From NCBI GenBank assembly GCA_003254885.1, contig QANT01005115.1, forward strand, positions 82,770 through 146,769: a stretch of 64,000 nucleotides of DNA, in the 5' to 3' direction. Shown here one piece after another: positions 45,061-56,738 of this stretch; the first letter of the stretch is position 1; each line of letters starts with the position of its first letter. This DNA comes from Purshia tridentata. Taxonomy: Eukaryota; Streptophyta; Magnoliopsida; Rosales; Rosaceae. The notes under the pieces were generated by a model. The model had not been told where the DNA came from, did not search any database, and was given only the letters and a program-made list of their open reading frames with translations. The translations under genes were made by a program, and so were the position numbers.

Positions 45061-48000
45061 ATGGGTGGGAGAAGTTCAAAGGAGGTTAGTTTGAGGCAGA
45101 ATTCGTCTTCTCGTTCGAGTTCTTCGTGGAGTGGGTATAATCAAGCTCAATCGGCATATGGTCAAGGAAGTCAGGGCTATGCACCCCAGCAATCTTATCC
45201 ATCACCACCACAAGTTCAAGTGCCATATTCCCACCAATCATCTTATCCACCACCAACATCACAGTACTATCCACCACCATCACAGTACTATCCACCACCA
45301 TCATCTTCGCAAGAGACTGATGGTAAAAAGAGGTTGGACAGGAGATATTCAAGAATTTCTGATAATTACGCTTCCCTGGAGCAGGTATGATTAATCTGCA
45401 ATATCTTCTATAACTTTCTGGTTAAATTTTCTCACCTAATGGTCAATTGTATGGTCAATTATATCACTCAACTTTTTTGCAGGTGACTGAGGCTCTTGCA
45501 CGTGCCGGTCTTGAGTCTTCCAATCTTATTGTCGGTATTGATTTCACCAAGAGCAATGAGTGGACAGGTGCGAGGTCATTTAACAGAAAAAGCTTGCATC
45601 ACATTGGGGATGGTCAAAATCCCTATGAACAGGCAATATCCATTATTGGAAGAACCTTGGCTGCTTTTGATGAGGATAACTTAATTCCCTGTTTTGGCTT
45701 TGGAGATGGTAATTGATAAATTCCTACTGTTCTTTTGATTCTCTGAGATTTTGTTCTTTGAAACATGATGATGAAAAGCATCAATTTAATCACTTGGCAG
45801 CATCAACACATGATCAAGATGTCTTTAGTTTCTACCCAGATGATAGACTTTGCAATGGATTTGAGGAAGTATTGACTCGCTACAAGGAAATTGTTCCTCA
45901 TCTACGACTTGCAGGTTTGACCGTTGCTTCTTAAGTATTTCTTGTTTGAAGTAGTCCTCATATTAGCTAATTAGTCATCGTGCATTATTGTTGTTATTTT
46001 TTATTTTTGGCAGGACCGACATCATTCGCTCCTGTAATTGAAATGGCCATGACGATTGTTGAGCAGAGTGGTGGCCAATACCATGTCCTGGTGATAATTG
46101 CAGATGGACAGGTATTTTATTTATTTAGTTGAGAATGCAACTAGAGAGTCAGAAAGTCCAGTCATGCTATAATTTTCTCATCAAAATTGGAAAATGTGTG
46201 TGACTAACTCAACAAAAAAGAGAATGAACTATAATGTCATCAAAATTGCAATTTTCAAATCAAATTGAGTCAAGATACTTGTAAGTTCATCCACAAAGCA
46301 AATTCTGTGTTTTTTCCACCACTTTTGGCTGGGGAAGTTATGTGTATGAAAAGCCAATCAGGCACGCTGGTCATGCAGCAACCTTGTATCACATAGTTAA
46401 TGCTTAATCTCATAGCTAATAAAACGTGCTGGACATATGATTATAATAATGTTTTGCCTGTTTTATGATGGCTTGGAAGTGGCAATAATCGACACAATGT
46501 GATGACTTCCTCAGGTAACTAGGAGTATTGATACCGAGGGTGGCAAGCTAAGTCCACAAGAGCAGAGAACAGTTGATGCTATTGTTGAAGCAAGGTGAGC
46601 ATGGTGATCTTTGCAATCTTCGCCTTAATATTAATTGTTTGTCCGACCACTTTTTTATATTGTATTCTTGTTTTATCACAGCAAGTTCCCTCTATCAATT
46701 ATATTAGTTGGTGTTGGAGATGGTCCCTGGGACACGATGAAGGAATTTGATGACAATATTCCTACTCGGGAATTCGATAATTTCCAAGTAAGTTCTAAGC
46801 AATTTTGATTTGTTTTGGTTTTTGTTACTTATGTTTTTTGTTTATGATGATTGGAAAATACTTAAGTGGAAGGCATATTGCTTTTGTTGTTTGTAGTTTG
46901 TGAATTTTACGGAGATCATGTCAAAGAATATGCCACTATCACGAAAGGAGACTGAATTTGCTCTAGCAGCCTTGATGGAAATTCCTTCTCAGTATAAAGC
47001 AACAATTGAATTGAATATATTGGGGTAACTATGTTCTCTATATTTCTCATTTATAAAGGCTTTGGATAAACTTTGGTGACATAATTTCATATTTATTTAA
47101 TTTCTTCTTTTTAATGGGCAGTGGTCGGAAGGGCAGTTGTCCCCAAAGGGTTCCTCTCCCCCCACCTTTCTATGGTGCCTCATCTTTCAGCAACTCAAAA
47201 CCTTCCCATTCTACCAGTTATGGCGCATCATCTTTCAGCAGCTCAAAACCTTCCCATTCTACCAGTTTTGAGCCAAGTGTTCCCCCTTATTATGAAGATA
47301 GCAGTCCAGCCATAGCTCCACCTGCTACGAGTTCTATCTATGAGAATCAGGTACACAAACAACGTTTAAATTTATCTCACAGCTCTTCTTCAACAAAGTG
47401 CTGAGTTGTAGTAGTTTTGAGGGACTTTGAAATATGGAGGTGGCAAATGGCCCCAATCCCAATTTAAATAATGTAGAAGGCTTGTCATGTTGATATTTCG
47501 ACCAATTAAAAAGCAAAACTCTCTCTCATCTGGAAATGGCTTATCCTGTTTGAATTGAGGGAATAAGAGGCATGCACCACTATTGTACCTTATTTTCGCA
47601 TCTTTGTGCCTCACCCTATAATTCCCTGTCCCCAACTGGCAGCAAACATGGGCTGGCGATTACTAGAGTGAATGGAACTAGTGATGATGCCATTTTAGTG
47701 TTTCTTTCAGCATAAGGAAATCATTGTTGGATTTATGTTTACATTACTCAATGCTCTACTGTTGCTTAATACAAAACTTTAAGTGAGTGAAGTGATTTTA
47801 GATCTATTCTAAGCTGGTCTTATGTGGATTCCTTGTACCGCACACAGATATTGATTTGTTTGTGAAACTGGTAATTTTGGGTGTTTTAGATTTATGTTCA
47901 TGACTAGAATTAACATTTTACATTGGTCTTGTACAGATTTGCCCCATCTGCCTTACTAATACAAAAGATATGGCCTTTGGTTGCGGGCATCAGGTACTTT

Positions 48001-48176
48001 TCATTTTTACTCTATTTTCCTGGAATATTTTGCTGGTGAATTGAGGAGAGAATATTATTACTTATTTTTATCTTTAATTTATCGTTTTGGTGCAGACATG
48101 TTGCGAATGCGGTCAAAATCTCCAGTCATGTCCCATATGTCGAAGCCCGATCCAGACCAGAATAAAACTCTATTAA
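45061..48176 (+). CDS. RGLG2: RING E3 ubiquitin ligase with copine/vWA domain (RGLG2-like)
   Basis: Ten exons: 45061-45384, 45483-45708, 45801-45914, 46014-46111, 46515-46594, 46682-46787, 46897-47024, 47122-47350, 47937-47993 and 48096-48176; 480 aa. The N-terminal MGGRSS offers a myristoylation site, fitting plasma-membrane attachment. Residues 20-100 are Ser/Gln/Tyr/Pro-rich with YYPPP repeats. The copine-type von Willebrand A domain follows ([56 protein letters not shown]). A linker holds a 16-residue tandem repeat. The C-terminal RING is C3HC4: C437, C440, C451, H453, C456, C459, C466, C469. RGLG1/2 make K63-linked chains and act in apical dominance, stress and ABA signalling in Arabidopsis. 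Confidence 0.95.
47171..47266 (+). repeat. RGLG2: 48-bp in-frame tandem duplication in RGLG2
   Basis: Two copies, 47171-47218 and 47219-47266, encode [16 protein letters not shown] and [16 protein letters not shown] in the linker between the vWA domain and the RING. A few silent and one amino-acid difference separate them. Confidence 0.9.
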
Positions 48177-49485
48177 CAAGCTGCTTGTGTTTGCTGACAT
48201 TCTTTGGTTTTTTGTTATCAGTAAATTCTTTGTAATTCAATGTTTAGATAATGAGCAGTATACGATGTTAGAGAATGCTTTGCTGGGCTGGAAAAAAAAA
48301 GAAAAAGAAATGAAGTGTTGCCCTCTGTACATTTTTGTGATGTGATTGTTGCTATGTACATACATGGTGGTCTTATTTTTTAACTGAGGTTGTGCCGTTG
48401 TGGTCTTGTAGATGGTGCTGGTCCATCATCATCCATGATTAGATTGTAGCTTAAAGAAGAAGCTACACAAGTTCAAATAATTGAGAATCGCATCCCAAAA
48501 TGAAGTGTACACGTCAATTAGATCTGAATATCTGATTATTCATTGGTTGCCCAAGAATTTAAAATTTGAAACTAATAAAGAAAGTAATATACTTTTGATC
48601 CCAAAAAAAGAAGAAAGTAGTGTACCAAGCTTGCGAAAAAAGGTCTCATATATGGAGAAAAACTCGGACCAGTGTGGACCCCTGGTGGGCTGTCTTCACC
48701 TTTGGGTCAATGCTAGTGGGCCCGAGTCGCATGAAACAAATTATTATTATTATTATTTTTAAAGGGTATATTGGTAGTTGGCGGTGAGATTGGCATTTAG
48801 GGGTTTTCACGTGTGTGGTGAGGTCGTTTTCTCAATTTATCGGTGGCAAAAAACAGGTGTTCTCAACTTGTTGAAACCAACAAACAGACTCACACTGGTT
48901 TTCCCCTACGCAACAGAGAGTTGTAACTTGTGAGCTACTATATGGCCAATGTATATCCATGAATTAAAGGTTAATGATGTTGACACTTTCTGTGATTTGT
49001 GCAATTTACGAGTGTTTTTCATTAACTTAATGCAGTTGTTTTTTCAATCAGCAGTGATGAGGTGTTTGACAGGTCCACAATCAATGAACATAGCTAAAAT
49101 TTGTGGTTAAATCCGGTGGTTAATTAATAAATCAAGCTTCCGAAAATCACCGACTCTCGTACTAGATTATAAATTGAAAGTAATTACAACGCCAAACTTG
49201 TACGGTAAAAAGCAATTAAGCAGCAACACATGCACACCAGTGGTGTACTGTTCATATAACCATGCATGAGTGGCCACTTTCTTTGTTTCATTTCATTTAA
49301 TGCACATGACAGCTTTCTCGGGGCCCAACCAACTTCCTCAGCATCACATTATGAGCTAAGGATCGGCAAAGCAACTACTCAAAAGCAGCATATTGGATTT
49401 TGGACTCCATGCTATCAAGCTTAGCTTCCCACTTTAAACAAAGTTGATCTGCATCGACCTTCGTTTTGGATCATTCAGATTCTCC
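48177..49485. other. Intergenic region RGLG2 / unknown small gene
   Basis: 3' region of RGLG2, an ATT run near 48740-48757, and the upstream region of the next gene. No gene is seen. Confidence 0.55.
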
Positions 49486-49932
49486 ATGTCTGCAACTGAA
49501 ATGAGCTCCATAGCTGGCAAGCTTCCTGCATACCAAAGACTGAGATACGAAGATGATGAAGAGGGTGAATACGATGATTATGAGAGAGTGATGGTGAGAT
49601 CATCATCATCTTCATCATCAAGGCCGAGTGGTAGTTGGTACTGCAGGTTGAGTCGGCGAATGAGAAAGCAGGTGCCTATTAGTAGTATTAAGATTAGGAG
49701 GAGGTTGAAGCTCAAAGTTCCAAACTTGAGGAGGTTTTTGTTTTTGAGGAAGAAAGTGAAGTTGGTCTCTTCCTTCAGAGTTTCATGTGCAAAAGTGTTG
49801 AAGAGACTCAAGGAAGGTCAGTCCCACTTTGGGGACCTCTTTGCTGGCAACTATTTGTTCTTGCAGGTCAACCCCTCCTCCTTCTCCTCCAGGCCAAACT
49901 ATGCCCTTCCATCCAATTCCAACCAATTATAG
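49486..49932 (+). CDS. Small basic plant protein of unknown function
   Basis: Single exon, 148 aa from ATG 49486 (ATG 49501 is a possible alternative). I do not recognise a named domain. What is visible: an N-terminal GKLPAYQRL, an acidic patch (EDDEEGEYDDYE), a serine run, a strongly basic middle (RRRLKLKVPNLRRFLFLRKK), then FRVSCAKVLKRLKEGQSHFGDLF followed by AGNYLFLQVNP. I recall small plant-specific proteins with this KVLKRLKE..SHFGDLFAGNYLF end, all without known function. That makes a real gene likely despite its size. The basic region could bind nucleic acid or membranes, or act as a nuclear signal; nothing in the sequence decides. Confidence 0.75.
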   Translation: MSATEMSSIAGKLPAYQRLRYEDDEEGEYDDYERVMVRSSSSSSSRPSGSWYCRLSRRMRKQVPISSIKIRRRLKLKVPNLRRFLFLRKKVKLVSSFRVSCAKVLKRLKEGQSHFGDLFAGNYLFLQVNPSSFSSRPNYALPSNSNQL

Positions 49933-51089
49933 TCTCAATCTCCACATCATATCTACTGTTTCTGTAACTCTCTTTTTATTTTTCTTATTATCAATCCTCA
50001 TTATGTCAACCAAAATAAGCACATCATAATGCAACTTCTAACTTATCATTTTCTTATTTTGCTCTCTTAATTTTCTCTGTGTTCTAATTGTCTCAGTTGC
50101 ATTAGCTTTACATTAATTTCAAGTTCATGAGGGAATTTAGTTGCTAGGACATTGGCAAATTGCAATATTTGGGCCTTAATTAATCACAGCCAAGCCAAGC
50201 CAAGCCAACCGATAAATTAAATGAATCACAAAAATCCAAACAAGCTTTTATGATGCACATGCACTGTTATTACTTTGGACCAAACACAAATAAATATAAA
50301 AACAGTTGGCGGGGGGAAGTTGTAAAGAAAGTCATGCTACTGTCGGTCCTTTGTATAATGACCACAAGGTTGGAGTTATGCAATTAATTCATAATCTCCT
50401 TAAAAAATGATCGTCATTTCACATTTTTTCCAGGTGTCATGTGCATTGACAATGAAATTACAACTTCATCAGATATAAAAGCACATTACGCATAAACTAA
50501 TATTATTCTCAATATAAATTTTAATAATATTTTCCCTCACATTCAAAATAACAATGGTTATATTCGACTGATCTCAACCGTCTATATGATCCAATGTCTG
50601 ATATGTTAGTCCTTAACTTAGATAATCTATGTCCATGGCCAAAAAAAAAACTTAGATAATCTATGTATTTAGAGATTTAATATAATATTGATTGGAAGAA
50701 TCATAGATGCTAGAAGATATTTTGATTTTAAGCTTTGGTGTTGGGCCTGATCATCATGGAACACAACCCAGCAGCTTTTCTACATGGGCCACGATAGTGT
50801 AGTCCATAAGGTTCCGTAAGTGTAAGGCTCAGCCCATGGCAAGTCCGCATGTGACCAGATCGCATCGAAACGGTGCGTATAATTCAGTGATTGAGAAATG
50901 CAAGCGAAGGGGTTTGGGATTTTTGGGTTTTAGGGAGAAAGAAACTGTCACAGAAGCACAACAGAACAGCGACGAGCATGAGGCTCCTCAAATCCATTAC
51001 TGGTACACTGGTTCACTCTCATCCTCCATAGTCATTAGTCACAGAGCTCTAGTTATTTATTTTTCATTTAATTGTAAATTTAAAAAGAA
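49933..51089. other. Intergenic region and PPR gene leader
   Basis: AT-rich to 50700, then a promoter-like part with TGGGCC motifs near 50744 and 50789. An 85-codon frame at 50836-51093 overlaps the likely leader of the PPR gene; it has no domain and may be untranslated or an upstream ORF. Confidence 0.45.
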
Positions 51090-54000
51090 ATGATAAATAA
51101 ATTACGAGCAGGTCAGCATAGGCCGCTGCTGCGAGCTCTGGGGCGGCGATACTTGGCTGCGGCGGCTCAAACGGAGGAGTACGCGAAGAGAAACTACGCG
51201 AACAATGTGTCGGAGTACAACAGCGTTATCGGTTCAATCACTAGTATGCGAAGGCATTACTTGTTGAGGGATGTGTATGACGATATGGTGCTCGATGGAG
51301 TACAGCCGACGAGGGACACATTCAACTCGCTCATATTGGGCACCATGAAAGGTGCTCGAGTTCAGGACGCTTTCTACTTCGTCGACCAAATGAAGCCCAT
51401 GGGCTTGGTCCCTGATGTATGTTCATTTATTCATTCATTCATGCTCCTCATTGGTAACAAGTGTGTTTTTGTATGTATTTCATTCGCTTATGTATGTGAA
51501 TGGTTTTAGGTTAATACGTACAACATTTTGATTGCATTATGTGGGAAATGCAAGGACTCTGACCAAGCAGTTCAGGTGCGTTTACCATCTATTTATAAAC
51601 CCCAGACCCATCTATTTCTGCGGAGAATTGATATTTCTGATGCGTCTTTTGTTTTTGCCTTTTAAAATCAAAGTTTTTGGAAGAGATGAAGAGAAATGAA
51701 GTGAAACCGATGGTACAAACCTACATGTGTCTACTCAATGCATGTGCAGCTGCTGGCCGCTTAGATCAAGTGTATGCTACTACTTCTTTTATGTTTTGGA
51801 GTGCATTTTGACATTAACATTAACAATACAACCTGCATTACTTCCTTTATGACTTACTAGAGTGCATTTTGACATTAACAACGTAATCTGCATTGCATTG
51901 GTACAGGTATGCAATTGTCCGTGACATGACTGCTGCTGGTCTTGGGTTAAACAAGTTCTGCTATGGGGGACTTATAACTGCACTTAAAAACAAGAAACCT
52001 TTACCAGATGATTTTGCCGCAAAAGTAAGTATTAAATGTTGCCTCTGCATGAAGTAAGCATTTATTTTCTTATTTAATGCTCTCTAATATTCCCCTTTTG
52101 TGGTAAGATTATAGAGTTTGTTGAGCGGTCAAAAGAGTGGTCATCGGTTGAAGCATCAAGTAATACTGCTGAAAATGTAATGATGGGTGTATCAGAAGAA
52201 GAGTTGTATAATATGCCCACTGCTGAATATGTTCATAAGCGTGGATTTGTGAATCCTCAACTAACTGTGTATCATGTTGCATTTCATGCTTGTGCAGACC
52301 TCAGGAACGTAGAGGTACTGTCTCAAATCTATATTATCTGAGTTCAACATCACTAAAGAACCCTCTGATTTTTAATTTGTCTTCAACTTCTATTATTCAT
52401 GCTAGGTGATGGAAGCTCTTTTGGAGATGCTAAAGAAGGATGGAAAAACCTCTGATATCTTTATTGTCATGCAAGTAATGAGGTAAATTGATAACAAAAT
52501 ATAAATTTTTATGTAAAAGTTGTTTGAATTAGCCATCATCAACCTTCATATATGCAGTGCATAGTTTCATGTAAATAATTATATATTACATAGATCATAA
52601 AAGCCTTTGAATTCAATTTCAATATGAGTGCAGTACATGTTTAAGTATGAAAGGCTTTGTCTGACTTGTGTTTCAATAACCTTGATCCATCTCTCGTGTT
52701 CAAGTTGTCTTCATGGCTATCATATTTATTCAGGTGCTATCTACACTCTGGGGACATTGACCGTGGCCTTAAAACTTTTGAAGACTATATGAACTCAGGG
52801 AAGCTTTCTGCAATGGAACTATATGTGGTGGGTTTCAAAACAAACACAACTTTTTTGTCATGATGAGACTTTTTCTTTCTTTATATTTGAAAACTGTCTC
52901 ATTGATTTTGTGTTTTAGACAACTCAAAAGTGAGGAATAATGTGCTTTACAATCTGATTTCTGACGTAGCACTTTAACCTCCATCCTGATGTCTTTCTCA
53001 TGAATTTGTTGCATAAAAAAAAATTGTAAAAACTTTTGTACCAGAAACAACTATGATTTACCCATTTTCTCTTGCCCACTAAATATGTAACTTATTGAAA
53101 CTGACTAGTTTGTTCTTAATATTTTCTCATTATCCCTTGAATGTTCTGCTGCTTGGTTTTGGCATTTCTGCCCAACAAAACAATATATTTGCTTTCACTT
53201 TTAATGTAGTAAATACGAATGTTCTACTATCTGCTCCCAAATTCACTGTAACCTATGGTTGTGTAGACACTTGCGGAGGGAGCCATGATTGGATATACTC
53301 CCAAAGGAATGCAAATTGCTCAAGACGCACTGGTATGATTGGGTAATTGCAGCTTCTTATATCTTAATAAAGTTTTTGATATTTTTGATCATGGTCTTGG
53401 TATTGTTTTCATGTTCCAATGCAGGTAAATATGAATTCCAGGGGCTTCTTCTTGAACCCAAGAATCGGGAGTGATCTTCTCCTTGCAGCTGCTGGTGAAC
53501 AGGTGTGCAAATAATTCCTCTTCTAACTTTAAGAGTTCACTTTAGTGCTAAGAAGATAAGAGAGTTTTTTCTCTATGAATTTTCCATTGGTTTGAACTGT
53601 CTTACTATAAACCTTTCCTACTTTTTTTGCAGACTGGAGGTTATACTGTCGCCAACTATTTATGGGACTGGATGCAAGCTCGTAATATAATTCCTCAATT
53701 TCCTGCTGTAGAAGCATATTACAAGGGCTTAAAAGTGAGTCTCTTGCCTTATTATTATTCATCCTTATAATTATAATTATTATTTTTTTTCGATTTGGGT
53801 AAGGGGAATACAAACTTAGGACCTCTCCAACATTGTGTTGAAAAATACCACTAGACCAATAACTAGTTGCTAAAATGCATCTTTGCACCAAAGCTTAAAA
53901 GAACTACTTAGCAGGTGGACTGCAAGCCCCTCGAGTTTTATTGAATCTATTATTAGTCGATAGGCTTTTGAATCTGCGTGTCATGACACATCTAGAAGTC

Positions 54001-54261
54001 GGAACAAATTGTATTAGAAAAAGCATGCTTTGGTCTCTTATATGTGGTTGATGACTTTTTGAGTTGATTGAATCCCATGTTTTTCCGATGAAATGCTTTT
54101 TATTGCTTGTACATTTAATCGAGCTGGGTTCTTTCATTTTGGTTTTGGAATTGCAGTCCCGAAATGTTCCTGAAGATGATCCACGACTAGTAATAGTTAC
54201 GAGGACTTATGATGATCTCCGTGCAAGAGTCAGAATGGGACCTGGACGACCACGACCTTAG
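51090..54261 (+). CDS. Mitochondrial pentatricopeptide repeat protein, At4g35850-like
   Basis: Eleven exons: 51090-51416, 51510-51575, 51674-51771, 51907-52024, 52108-52314, 52406-52482, 52734-52827, 53267-53332, 53425-53502, 53633-53734 and 54157-54261; 445 aa. A basic, Ala-rich N-terminus (LLRALGRRYLAAAAQ) is a mitochondrial targeting signal. P-class PPR motifs are visible as EYNSVIGSI, DTFNSLILGTMKGARVQDAF, VNTYNILIALCGKCKD, and QTYMCLLNACAAAGRLDQVYAIV. The C-terminus has TGGYTVANYLWDWM and EDDPRLVIVTRTYDDLR. I recall its Arabidopsis counterpart as a PPR protein of the mitochondrial ribosome. ATG 51090 is the only in-frame start, but the conserved part begins about ten codons later, so the true N-terminus is uncertain. 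Many introns are unusual for a PPR gene but fit this particular family. Confidence 0.9.
53765..53880. repeat. Possible decayed dispersed repeat in a PPR intron
   Basis: The stretch from the T-run to ACCACTAGACCAATAACTAGTTG, with ACTTAGGACCTCTCCAAC before it, resembles tRNA-like segments found in old plant retroelements. It lies in the last intron. Identification is weak. Confidence 0.3.
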
Positions 54262-55234
54262 TTAAATGTTGATGAAAGTTGGTCCAAGGAGTATTTTTCA
54301 TGAATTTTTAACGTTGTACTGACATCGTAGAAGTTTTGAACTGTTCAAGGAGTAGTTCTCATTAGTGAAGAGGAACTCCCAATAAGAAAAATATGTTGGA
54401 CTGTTCTATTTCCATACCCATTTCTGCTCATCTTACCCTTTGTAAGGAACTTTATTTTTTGATTGGCTTTTAATGAAACTTTTAATTACAAAATTATTTT
54501 TACGTAAAATTATCAACTAGGATAAAAAAAATCTGAAAAATAAGATGGAAGGAAAATTTCTTGTCACTGCGACAAAATCAACCAGCACTTACTGGAATAT
54601 TTGTGAGTAGTGTAGAATATGTTTTACTTTTTCCTTGTTTTTAAAGGTTATAATTAGCTCCAACTATTAAAAGAGGTCATCAGATCTTCTCTCCAAATAA
54701 ATGTACAAAAAGTAACTGAAAATATACTGTGACCTAAAAAAGGCCATCCGAACCGTCTTGCAAGTGTTAATAATTTGAAAATGTATAATGGTAATATTAA
54801 GAATATAAGTAAATATTATTAATAAAATATAGGATAAACCCATTATATGAATGAATTACATTATGTTATGTTATGTGACAGCTATAATAAAATAATATTT
54901 TAGTTGGGCTACGGTGCACTGGGGGATATTCAGGCTTGAGGGTTTCTAAGAAATCAAAGAGGAGAAAAGTGAAAACGGTGCGTTTGAGAGACGCGAAAGG
55001 AAGAAGCCGTCTTACGAGGCTTAGAACAGAGCCATAGCTTCACCGGCCTCCGTCGAATCGCCGCCTTCTTCTTCTTCTGGTACTTCATATATAAGCACAC
55101 AAGCCTTTTCTTTTATTTTCACTATATATTATTTTCATGTTCTTTTGTTCTGTTTTCGGCGTTCTAGGTTTTCAATTGCAATTCTGTTCAGTTATGTTTA
55201 TGTTTGAATCAAATGGTTGACATTTTACCAGGAT
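54262..55234. other. Intergenic region PPR / ESF2
   Basis: AT-rich 3' flank, then from about 54900 a promoter and leader with TGGGCT (54904), an ACGCGAAAG stretch and a CTTCTT run. A leader intron ending TTTACCAG at 55231 is likely, because the ATG lies four bases after that acceptor. Confidence 0.5.
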
Positions 55235-56738
55235 ATGTCTGATTCTGTGAGCATGGATAATATCAAAAAGAGTAAAAAGAAGAAATTGGTACGAGAAACT
55301 GCCAAGGCTGACAGGCGTGGGGTTTGCTATTTGGGTCGGATTCCGCCCCGAATGGATCCTCCAACACTTCGTCAGATGCTCTCTCAGTATGGAGAGATAC
55401 AAAGGGTTTATCTTGCACCTCGAGACCCTTCTGCTCAAGTACATGCCAACCGAGCTGGTAAATTTCAAAGGCAAAATTTTTCAGAAGGGTATGTGTGCGT
55501 CGTAATTGTTTTGTTTTGTTGTTTTCGTTTACCAAAAATCTAGCTACTTTTCAATGTACTTCAGAGACCAATTCCATTACGTTGTTGACTATTATTTTCG
55601 GCACATAATCATTCGAGTGTCCTTATTTTTGCATGCAGATGGGTTGAGTTTTCTGATAAAAAGGTTGCTAAGACAGTTGCCGATATGTTAAATGGTGAAC
55701 AAATAGGTATTTTTGTAATTTTAATTTTTTTTCTAGAGGAATTACTTCTTGCAGCTTGCTTTGTGGATGTTTGTGTTCCCTTTGTATTGCTTTTCTAATT
55801 GAGTTTCGATTGTCTACTTGTTTCCTTTCATGTTTAGGTGGAAAGAAGAGGTCATCTTTCTACTATGATCTCTGGAATATCAAGTATTTAAGTAAATTTA
55901 AGTGGGATAATCTTACTGAAGAGATTGGTACAGACCCTTTAATGATTGTTTTCCATTCCTTGTCGTGGGGCTTAATTAGTGTTACTTGAGTTAAAAATGT
56001 TTATATTGCAGCTTACAAGAAAGCCACTCGGGAGCAAAAACTAGCTTTAGAAATTTCTGCTGCTAAGAGGGAGCGAGATTTCTATCTCTCTAAAGTTGAA
56101 AAGTCCCGTGCTTTGAGTTCCATAGACGAAAGATTGAAGAAGGTATTTTTTTCTATGTTATTTTCGTTCTTTTGTTTCAATTACTCTTAAGTTCCCCCCA
56201 CTCTATTGCTAGACTATGTGAACTAGCAATTACTGTAAAACTTCACATTATTATGTTATGTTTTCTCAAATGTAAAATGACTCAAGTTTGCATTAGTGTA
56301 GTTATCTGATTTACCCAATGAACTCAGTAAATATGATTTATCGCCATGTAGTCCTCAAATTGTTTTAACTGTGAACTGTGAAGTTCCAGTTGATACACTT
56401 TCTTGGATGGTGGCTATTGAGCATCATTTCCCTTTGCACATAACTATATAATTCCACATAATTTGTTTCATCTTGGTTTAACAGAGGCAAAAGGTCCAAG
56501 AAGAGTCAGGAATTGATCCTGATCTTTCTGTTAGCCAGCCAGAACGGAAGGTAATTCGCCAATTCCTACAGAAAACACCAGTTGTCGATAGTTCTGCAAA
56601 AATCAAACCTGGGCTATCCAAAGATGTACTGGCAGGGGTGAGAATCGTTTTGTTAATAGGCTTTGTATGTTTTATTAAAGATATCTGCCATTTAATACTT
56701 TCCGGTAACACCATTTGCAGGTATTTGGTGGTTCTTAG
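55235..56738 (+). CDS. ESF2: ESF2/ABT1 pre-rRNA processing factor (RRM protein)
   Basis: Six exons: 55235-55488, 55639-55706, 55838-55927, 56012-56142, 56485-56637 and 56721-56738; 237 aa. It is an RNA-binding factor of the small-subunit processome, needed for 18S rRNA maturation in yeast (Esf2); the animal name is ABT1. The basic N-terminus (KKSKKKKLVRETAK) is followed by an RRM: GVCYLGRIPPRMDPPTLRQML, GEIQRVYLAPRD, the family insert RAGKFQRQNFSEGWVEFSDKK split across exons 1-2, then VADMLNGEQIGGKKRS and DLWNIKYLSKFKWDNLTEEI. A helical tail with YKKATREQKLALEISAAKRE and VIRQFLQKTPV follows. The last exon codes only five residues (VFGGS) and the stop. Length fits the family. Confidence 0.93.

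Noticed and set aside
47390-47635. Reverse frame inside RGLG2 intron 8
   Set aside because: No homology seen and it lies within an intron of a well-supported gene.
50836-51093. 85-codon frame before the PPR gene
   Set aside because: No domain; it overlaps the likely promoter and leader. It could at most be an upstream ORF.
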